This document shows, piece by piece, positions 56,512 through 64,000 of a DNA stretch of 64,000 nt (positions within the stretch are counted from its first letter, which is position 1; every line of letters begins with the position of its first letter). The DNA lies in the NCBI GenBank assembly GCA_003290165.1, contig QNQO01000543.1, positions 124,001 through 188,000 on the forward strand, in the 5' to 3' direction. This stretch comes from Berberis thunbergii. Lineage: Eukaryota > Streptophyta > Magnoliopsida > Ranunculales > Berberidaceae. The notes under the pieces were generated by a model. That model ran no database searches. It had not been told where the DNA came from and saw nothing but the letters and a program-made list of their open reading frames with translations. The translations under genes were made by a program, and so were the position numbers.

Positions 56512-57330
56512 ATGAATGAGGCCTTTCCAAGAAAGTTCACTCCCCCAAAGCTCGACTCTTACCACGGGACCACCAATCCTTTCGATCACTTACCCTACCA
56601 GCACGTAATGGCCCTTAAAGAAGGATCTGAATCCGTCATGTGCAGGAATTTTCCCACTAGTCTGAAAAGCTCAGTACTGACGTGGTTCCACAGCCTTCCA
56701 CAGAAGTACATCGGCTCCTTCAAAATGCTGGCAAAAGAATTCATGACGCGTTTCGTCGGAAGCCAAAGTTTTTGAAAAGCCCTGCACTGCATACTCTCCT
56801 TGAGGCAGAGATCCGGCGAGACTCCGAGAGTATGTCACGCACTTCAACAACGAGCAGCCGTGAAAGCCTTCACTGCGGGTCTCAAATAGGGAAAGCTCTA
56901 CGAGGACTTCACCCTGGAGCCCTTTCTGGACATGGCGAAGCTCTTCAATAGCGTCCAGAGACACATCACCCTAAACACAAGAAGTTGTCTGCTCCCAAGG
57001 ACAAGAAGGAGAGAAATAGGCGCCAGGATGAGGAACGAAGCAAAAGTAAGGGCGGTGACAACAGGCCGGACCCTGGACGGTTCAGGCCGGAGAAATAGTC
57101 CAACTATGTTGGATACAGAACGGTGACACCCTAAATGCTAACCTGTCGGACGTAATAAAATCAATGAAAAGCTGAGAGGAACTTAAGTGGCCCCCAAAGA
57201 CACGCGGAGACCCCATCAAGCGCGACAACGACAAGTACTGCGCGTACCACAAGGAAGGCGACCATGACACCAATGACTACAAGAGTCTAAGCTACGAAGT
57301 TGAGTATTGGATCCGCATAGGCAACTGAAA
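56512..57330 (+). pseudogene. Gag of pol-less Tat-like element
   Basis: 56512-56775 encodes FPRKFTPPKLDSYHGTTNPF, DHLPYQHVMALKEGSESVMC, SLKSSVLTWFHSLPQKYIGS and FKMLAKEFMTRFV, the classic gag core. After a shift at about 56775 the frame decays. At 57220-57300 KYCAYHKEGDHDTNDYKSLS marks the zinc-knuckle-like C-terminal part. Upstream bases 56075-56511 contain further leader or N-terminal sequence with stops. Several frame breaks make it non-functional. Confidence 0.82.
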
Positions 57331-57593
57331 GAGTTCCTGAAGTCTGAGAAGCTAACGGAACAAACAAAGGACAGGGGGAGTCGGTTAAAGAAATAGAGAA
57401 TGAGACACCAGGGATAATATACGTTCTTTATGGAGTCGAACCAAATGAAAAACAGTCATACAAGTCTAGCAAGCAGGCACTACTGGATATGCGGACACAA
57501 TCCGCGGATGAGGACAGACACATCTGCTACTCAAGGGTTCAGAGCCCCATTCCCACCTTGACCTTTATGGACAAGGACCTTAAAGGAGTATGA

Positions 57594-57911
57594 GTGCCAC
57601 ATAACAACGCCTTAGTCATCTCGGTCTCCATAGCAAGGTGGGAAGTAAATAGAGCCCTAGTTGACAAAGGAAGTTCGCTTAATGTTCTGGTACAACATGT
57701 TTCGCAACATGGAGCTCAAAGAGGAAAACTTGACATCTTCAAAACACCCGCTGATCGGATTCAGTGGGGAGAAATGCTTCCCCATCAGAAAGATAAGGTT
57801 AGCTACGGTAGCAAGAGAGTCACAGCTAGGAAGGTCCTATTTTTAGATTTCATGGTGGTAGATGCACCATCATCTTACAATCTCATATTGGGAAGACCAT
57901 GGCTCCACTAG
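57594..57911 (+). pseudogene. Retropepsin-like protease of pol-less Tat-like element
   Basis: It reads PHNNALVISVSIARWEVNRA, LVDKGSSLNVLVQ, TPADRIQWGEM and VVDAPSSYNLILGRPWLH. LVDKGSS stands where the family has LVDNGSS or VDTGSS, so the catalytic Asp is present. YN(L)ILGRP is the family end motif. A shift inside (about 57690-57760) has scrambled the flap region: the alternative frame reads MFWYNMFRNMELKEENLTSS. After the stop a tail VVSTLYQCVKYTANHSEGTI continues to about 58020. Confidence 0.78.
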
Positions 57912-58020
57912 ATGGAAGCAGTGGTATCCACCCTTTACCAGTGTGTTAAGTATACTGCTAACCACTCCGAAGGAACAATACGTGTAGACCAACCTACGAC
58001 ACGTGGCTGCTACTACACCA

Positions 58021-59246
58021 CACTGAAATAGATAGAATGCTCCTAGATTCAACTATATCATGCAGAGCAGGCTAATGTAGTGCAAGGACAAAAAATGGTA
58101 GAAACATCTTTTTCGAGCGATATGGGAGCAATAAGCTTTTTCGCCCAGCGATTCGAAAAGACCATGGCAAGCGAGAACACATCCCCTGACATTCTGTCGG
58201 CGCGGAGATCCGCCCCTCTGCAAGGTTTACTTTTCAGTAACATATGTAACTCCTCGAAAGTCCGTTGAATGATCCGCAAGAGCAACCCGAATTCACTTCT
58301 AGCCCAAGATCAACTTCTCTTCTTCAACAGCTAGTTTGCTTTGAGTTATTTGTTTCCCTTTCCATAGTCAATATTGAGTTTTAGTTCTTAAAAGACTTAT
58401 GTTATTTGCAATCATTTAAGAAATAAAAGAAAAATTACGAAAACAAACTCTATTGATTATTGGAAAGATGTAACAACAAACACCTTGAGGCAAATACAAA
58501 AGGCTACATATTACGAACGCCTGGAGTCAGATACTAAAAACTGAGTACTACAAGCATCTGAATACAGTGTGAACTAAAGTAAAAGACTTGCTTAGACAAA
58601 TCTGCTACAGACAACATCCGACGAAAACTTGCAAACCCTCCGATGCGAGCAATCTGCAAGTGACAACAAAGATAAGTGAATGGGATATGCTCAACCCCTT
58701 TCAAAGATAAAGAAGAACTGGCAGTAGGGATTGAAAGGACATAGCAGTCAGATCACTCCGAAAAAGTGCCCGTCCTACAACATTGTGGACCTCACAATGG
58801 GCTATTGATTTCCTCAAGAGACATCCCACCTCCTTCTAACTTCCTCAAATAGGTTAGAAGAAGGCATATGAGGATGTCCACAAGCAGCGAGGATCTCACA
58901 ATGCTATTAAGATAGACCACTTTACCCATATGCGATGACAGGTGTGACTGAGAGCTACCACATCCGGAGACATCATACATCGACTAACACTTCGATCAAC
59001 CATTGGTTAGCATTGGGATAAGAGCACACGAAGACAAAAGTGGTACTGTGCAACAACAATGCATCTCCTTTGGTAAGGAATTTGTACTACTTCTACGCAA
59101 TATGAGAAAAAATTACAAGACCTCAGTGGATTAACTACATGCTCACCCATAACAAGTGACCAAACATAACAGCAACTATCACTATGCCTGATCAGTGCAA
59201 ATGTCAGAACATTTGGAGACTCAAGAGACGGAGATCCGCCTTCAGC
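58021..59246. other. Non-coding interior of pol-less Tat-like element
   Basis: No RT, RNase H or integrase motif in any frame. The minus strand around 58060-58285 and 58792-58980 has short open frames without known motifs. An AAGAAATAAAAGAAAAATTACG stretch near 58420 may serve as a transcript end for one strand. Confidence 0.45.
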
Positions 59247-59335
59247 ATTTGGAAAGCCCAAAGCATTTTTTTAGCCTTTGGAAAACCCAAAACATTTTTT
59301 TCAGCCTTTGGAAAGCCCAAAGCATTCTCTTCAAG
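59247..59335. repeat. Three 29-31-bp tandem units (CCTTTGGAAAGCCCAAAGCATTTTTTT)
   Basis: CATTTGGAAAGCCCAAAGCA, CCTTTGGAAAACCCAAAACA and CCTTTGGAAAGCCCAAAGCA follow each other with T-rich links. Each unit contains the near-palindrome CTTTGGAAAGCCCAAAG. Confidence 0.75.
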
Positions 59336-60085
59336 CAAGAACATTACAGGAGATAAGCTATGTGAAAGATAGTGCCTACAACGATTGGAAAATACCATTA
59401 TATAGACATGATCATTCACCAAGTGGACACTCCAGCATTAACAGCCAAGCACTGAATACAGTATAGAAAATGACGAGACAACGGTTCCCAAGGAAATTGC
59501 GCCGACCACATCATTCAAATTGATGGCCCTGCACACAACCCCATCAACTTAGGGGAGTAACCAATACTCAACCATCACGCAACCTGCGTCGTACACCTGT
59601 TACCCAACGATTTATGTCGTATACACATCACATCGTGCACTAGCTCTTCCTCTGCGATCCCATGGGCTAGACCTATCACTTAAACAATAATTTGTACATG
59701 CTTGGCACGAGCACAAAAAATCTTCGTCAACCTTGACATACGGATCGTACTTATAGATCACTAGCTGATTTAAGGTAACTTTGCCACCCCATGCACCGGG
59801 CAGATGGACTAGGTTCGCACGCCCCTAGCAAGCGGAACCTCTTTTCAAACCAGGCAAGCTCAGTCGGCCAAAGCCGATGACAACGACTTTTGGTTCAACC
59901 CAACACCTAGTCCTCTCAGCGTGGGCATTGATGGTTTAGGAAGTGGAAGTCTAATCAACACTATCACGCCTGTGATGACGACTCGCAACGGATCATTGCC
60001 CCCTTCATGGTCAATGATCGCCGAACCTAATCAGGTAAACCTAGCTGGTGACGACTAGCAATGAAAGCTTTTGATCAAAACCTAG
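59336..60085. other. Non-coding interior, continued
   Basis: No gene. It contains scattered words of the tandem unit that follows (e.g. GGTTTAGGAAGTGGAAGTCTAATCA near 59933). Confidence 0.35.
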
Positions 60086-60710
60086 ACTTGTAGCCCCTAT
60101 TGCGAGGGTGTAGATAGCCTAGAATGTGGGATCCTAATCAGTCCCAAACTGATTTCGATGCCTGGCCACGGGACCACAGCTTTTTAGCGTGGTCGCCAAA
60201 TCACCACTTGGACTTGTAGCTCGCGTTACATGGGTGTAGATAGTCTAGAAGGTGGGAGCCCAGTCAGCCACGACCTGATTCCAATGGCTTGCCACGGGAT
60301 CACTGCTTTTCAGCGTGGTCGCCGATTACTCCCAAATTTGTAGCCAGCTGCGCACAGATGTAGATAATTTGGAAGGTGAGAGCCTAGTCAGTCCCGAATT
60401 GATTATGATGGCTTGCCACGGTACCATTGATTTTCAGCCTGGTCGCAAAACTCCCTTCTCGAATTTGTAGTCTTCACCGTGTGGGGAGGGTGTAGATGGT
60501 TCGAAAGGTGGGTGCCTAGTTAGTCTTGAACTGATTCTGACGGCTTGCCACGGGACCACTGCTCTTTAGCCTGGTCGCCAAATTTTTACTTCCAGAATCT
60601 GTAGCCCACTTGCTTGGTCATAAATGATTCAGAATGTGGGAGTCTAGTCAGTCCTGAACTGATTCCGATGGCTTGCCACAGCCACTGCCTTTCAGCATGT
60701 TGCCAAACAT
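60086..60710. repeat. Five 105-135-bp tandem repeats
   Basis: Units starting (C)TTGTAGCC-like at about 60086, 60212, 60340, 60466 and 60600. Each contains GGTGTAGATAGTCTAGAAGGTG, a CTAGTCAGTCC(C/T)GAACTGATT segment, GATGGCTTGCCACGGGACCA and TTTTCAGCGTGGTCGCCAAA. The last copy is shorter. A more diverged unit may precede at about 59925. They lie where pol would be expected. Confidence 0.82.
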
Positions 60711-61248
60711 GTATCTAGCTGAGTCAATGTCTTCACGCTCAAATGAATTGACATCCTAATATTAGCGAGGACCATTAGCGTCGATACAGAGATCACATGG
60801 CCAATGCCCAAATAAGAGCTACTTAGGATGCCAACTTGAGCTCACGACACTTGACCCGACACGAACACTCTGACACATACACTCGACCATCGCAACTTAC
60901 TCATAGCAGTAGCTGCAGCCGATCTGTCAGACTAACAAGGTGAGACTCGAGCAGCTTACCTTAGGGACAAGACACAACTCGGGCAAGTCAACCCCCAGCT
61001 AGACTGTCCGCAACATGCCCACTATCGGACATGACTTCGCAACAAAAACCCTGAGTCATTCACAATACAAAGCGATCAAGCTCTCTATTCCAGACAGACC
61101 AGTCAACGTCCTATTGATTTGACCAGCCTATGCCAAAGTAAGACGACAAGGCAAAATAAAAAAACATGCAATAGAGACAACAAACACGAAACTGATAAAT
61201 TTGTTTTTATTAACTATCAAAACAAAAAGGGGTACAATCTCACCAAGG
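60711..61248. other. Non-coding spacer before the antisense gene
   Basis: No protein motif. It probably holds the 3' untranslated part of the minus-strand gene that ends near 61249. Confidence 0.35.
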
Positions 61249-63722
61249 TTACTCTCTATTAGGAGAATGTACAAAAACAGAAAAGCTAAGCCTAGTGGAA
61301 GATGGAGCAGGAATAACGTCCACACGCGCCACAGCCTGGGCATCAAGGCCTACATTGTCTTCCTCATCCGATGATGAAGAGGTAACAGACAAATCTACAT
61401 ATGACATCTTATAGAGGCCAAGATCCCACTCCGGATGTTCCTCCTTCATCAGCTCTAGTTGGCCATATACAACCTAGCAGAACTCACACTTGCCTTACTC
61501 CTAATAAAGTTTTTACTCTCGTACCTTCGCGTCAACAAGTTCACGCTCCAGTAGCTCCAACTTGCCAGTTAGTGCATCGACCTGAGACTGTTTTGTGGCC
61601 AGACTGCTCTTCACAGCAATAAGTTCATGCCACTCCAATTCGAGCTGGTCCCCAAGCTTTCTTGCCTCGCGAGCATAGAACTCCACATCGGATTCCAACT
61701 GTTGCTTCTCAGTAGCCCAGTCATCTTCCTTTAAAGCACTTTCTTCAGCAAGAGACCGCAGATCAAAACACGCCTTATCCGCAGTTTCGTGCACAACCTC
61801 GACCTCTAGATGGATCCGGCTCAACTCCTTTTCAAGTTTGTCCCTCTCGGACACCACCTCTGAAAAGTTACACTTAAGGTCCTCAAAGCGAGCCTTCTGA
61901 GTCTCAGCGGCTACAATTGACTGATCCAACATCTTCTCCTCAGCCTGCTTCTTCAGCTGTTTAAGTTCATAGAGCACAATAGAATATAACGCCTGCATGT
62001 GCGAGAATACATGTTCCAAAGTGTACACCCTCTCGTGAGCCGCCTCGACTTTTGTCCCAGCAACTGTCGCGTAGCTCATATGTGACATACCCAACATAAG
62101 GTACTTCAAGCCCTTATCCAGGCACCCTTCCAACATATCTTCCTTGGGTTTTGGAACCCGGTCTATCAGTCTGCTGTAATGTCTGCTTATATGCTTCCTC
62201 AAAACATATTCTACGTCCACCTCTTGGTGCTAGACCTATGAACTCATATTCACAAGTTCGGTTCAAACAGGCTTATTCGCTCACCCGGATGAAGTTTTCT
62301 CGGATAAGGGATTACGCTAGTGCCACCATTCACAGTTGCCACCGTCCTCAGGCTATCATCCGTGGCCTTCCCTTTGTCACTAATAGCCAACCCTTTTGTA
62401 CGAGACGACTCAATGGGATCTGGAGGGAAAAAAAGGAAGTGAATTATCAAAAGGACCCTCCAACACTTCTAGCTGTGGCCTAGAGCGAGACGATGAGCAA
62501 TTCGAACTACACGAGACATGGCCAGTACCACGACCACTCTCAGGCAAAACAGCAACCTAAGGCAAATCTTCACGATAGCCTTCTACAGGAATGGTCCCAC
62601 GTGAATCAGCACCAGTGGAAGCAGCCATTGCAATCGCACCAAACAGTCATTCAGAGTTTCGACCTGCGCGTCACTAAGGTTCAACCTGTCTACAACTCTT
62701 GCAAACCGCAGGTAATCTTTCTCCATGTCGAAAACATTAGCCTCCGCCCCAACAGACCTAGCGAGCTCGCGTTCTTTTCTCACTGGAGGAAGTCGTGCTG
62801 AAGACGACCCAGTCCTCACTCGGGACTTCTTTCTCACAAAGGAAGCAAGCGTTTGAGATGGATTTTTTGCATCAGACAGAAAGGAAACTTTGGTCCTAGC
62901 AGCCTTCCTCTTCCTTCAAAGGGGCCCATCTTTCAACTTGACTCGCGTAGTTTGGTACAAGGTAGGGGTAATGTGCCAGTTGTCCCACAACCTGCTGCGG
63001 ATGAAGTTGGAAACTCTTATGACATCGGTAGCGTTCCTCTTTGACAAGTCACGGAACATCTCTATGGTATTTTGCTCCTCTAAAGTGAGAGGAGTAGTAG
63101 GAAACCTTCCTGCAAGGGAACACAAATAATGATCAGTCAGCCCGCCATCAAGCATATCAAAGTCACAAGAAAGGGGTTGAACTTACGAAGCGACTTGAAC
63201 TGTTGCTCGAGCGAATGACCCTTGCACCGGAAATACTTCGAATCTGCATGAGCCAAGAAGCAGTACTTCTGCCAGAACTTGAAATCATCAGACAGATTAA
63301 CGAAGCAAGCTGGCGACGTCATCTTACAGACAACGTTACCCTTTAGCTGGGGAAACTGAATTACCTGCGGAGTCACGGTGACACCGGCCTCCTTGGCACT
63401 GAGCAGAATCATGAGGATAATCCTATATCCATTAGGCCCCAATTGGGCCGGAGGAATCCCAAAAAGATCCAGGAACTCCCAAATAACCTCCAGGACTGGA
63501 AAACGCACTCCGGTTTAAAGTATCCCATGATGCAAGCAGATGAAATCGATCGAAAGTGACATTGGCGTCTGGTCACCCGTCAGAACATACAATAACAAGT
63601 CCTTAGGGACTCCAAACTTCATACAGATTTCAACAAGGTCGAGCTCAGACAACAACCTGTCTTCGATAAACTCCAGACCCTTAGCCAAGATTGCGTTGTC
63701 AATAAGGTTTTGTTCGGCCATG
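61249..63722 (-). pseudogene. Antisense accessory gene of pol-less Tat-like element (gypsy-type putative transposase domain plus coiled coil)
   Basis: Starting at ATG 63722 (MAEQNLIDNAILAKGLEFIE), the minus strand reads ELDLVEICMKFGVPKDLLLY and LSIDFICLHHGIL. After one stop come RFPVLEVIWEFLDLFGIPPA, QLGPNGYRIILMILLSAKEA and DDFKFWQKYCFLAHADSKYF, a good match to the style of PF04195. An intron with donor GTAAGTT (63185) and acceptor CTTGCAG (63110) leads to RFPTTPLTLEEQNTIEMFRD. Later parts hold a nuclear-signal-like MRKKSRVRTGSS and a 235-residue coiled coil (62220-61513: AEEKMLDQSIVAAETQKARF, SERDKLEKELSRIHLEVEVV), ending in an acidic SSSSDEEDNVG. Function is unknown. Only a few stops or shifts are seen, fewer than in gag. 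It has the same plan as 40853-43427. Confidence 0.72.
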
Positions 63723-63960
63723 AAGAAGATGAGCAATCTTTTCCAATCAAGGCGATATCTTCAAAAGCAAAGAAAGCAGAAGAGTCAGTTTCTACACTAT
63801 AAATGACCTAAATACAGGTTGGGTTCCCACCTATTTTGCGTTGAACCAATGCATGTTCCATTAATGCAACGTGCGACTCAAGCAATGATTCAGACACAAT
63901 CATCATGAGCGGCGCATCCCTTCAAAAGATGACTTAGCGGATCAATGTGATGCCCCTTAA

Positions 63961-63975
63961 CTCGGGGGGAGTAGC
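63961..63975 (+). promoter_or_regulatory. Polypurine tract of the pol-less Tat-like element
   Basis: CTCGGGGGGAGTAGC immediately precedes the recurrence of the LTR start at 63976. It would prime plus-strand DNA synthesis. Confidence 0.7.
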
Positions 63976-64000
63976 TGATGATACATAAAAATGGTCATAC
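63976..64000 (+). repeat. Start of the 3' LTR of the pol-less Tat-like element
   Basis: The first 25 bases TGATGATACATAAAAATGGT... match the 5' LTR start at 55316 with a few differences. The rest is outside the window. Confidence 0.82.

Larger units (their letters stand above)
55316..64000 (+). mobile_element. Pol-less Tat-like Gypsy element with antisense gene (3' LTR cut by window end)
   Basis: The 5' LTR starts TGATGATACATAAAAACG at 55316. The same start recurs at 63976 after a polypurine tract CTCGGGGGGAGTAGC, so nearly the whole element is in view. After the LTR is TTTGGCGCTGTCCGTGGGGA (56005 on), a primer site of the type common in Tat/Athila elements. Gag (56512-57330) and a retropepsin (57594-57911) follow, then about 3 kb of non-coding repeats where RT, RNase H and integrase should be, then an antisense gene (63722-61249). 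It therefore depends on another element for its enzymes. It is the mirror image in orientation of the Tat element at 40.9-50.8 kb. Confidence 0.85.

Overview
The window is nuclear DNA from a flowering plant, almost certainly a dicot. It is AT-rich, its genes have many short GT-AG introns, and it is crowded with nested plant transposable elements (CACTA, hAT, TRIM, Copia, Gypsy of the Tat lineage, LINE). No bacterial, organellar or viral gene set is present, and I saw no rRNA or tRNA genes. All calls come from reading the sequence; no database search was run.

Only one gene looks complete: a GDSL esterase/lipase (33056-34738, +, five exons, 359 residues, first intron of GC-AG type). A second, an ERD6-like sugar transporter (574-4455, +), keeps its last eleven exons in perfect phase. 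Its upstream part is cut by a CACTA element whose end lies at 573, and one of its introns holds a 1.7-kb inverted-repeat element. Other host genes survive as fragments: fatty-acid amide hydrolase (4755-5485, -), CDC48 AAA-ATPase (6232-7405, -), a TCX/tesmin CXC-domain protein split by a young Gypsy insertion (36700-40399, -) and an F-box/LRR protein (50984-51540, -).

Layout. 0-7.4 kb: CACTA end, transporter, FAAH and CDC48 fragments. 7.8-17.7 kb: decayed CACTA element with TNP2-type and Ptta/En/Spm-type transposase genes (-) and a palindromic subterminal array. 18.7-22.1 kb: truncated Copia element (-). 22.2-29.7 kb: duplicated repeat blocks, a complete gag-only LTR element with a 5-bp target duplication, a minisatellite, a tandem TRIM array and a small MITE. 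30.2-31.2 kb: hAT-like element. 33-34.7 kb: GDSL gene. 36.7-40.4 kb: TCX pseudogene plus Gypsy insertion. 40.9-50.8 kb: Tat-lineage Gypsy element (-) with an extra antisense gene. 51.9-54.0 kb: a small Copia-type LTR element carrying an intronless ribosomal protein L14 reading frame. 54.3-55.3 kb: LINE scrap and a 130-bp tandem duplication. 55.3-64 kb: a second Tat-like element (+) that has lost pol but keeps the antisense gene; its 3' LTR starts at 63976 and leaves the window.

Most noteworthy are the L14 capture by an LTR element, the same antisense accessory gene in two differently oriented Tat-type elements (one without pol), the dated disruption of the TCX locus, and the side-by-side intron-containing fragments of FAAH and CDC48 next to a CACTA element.
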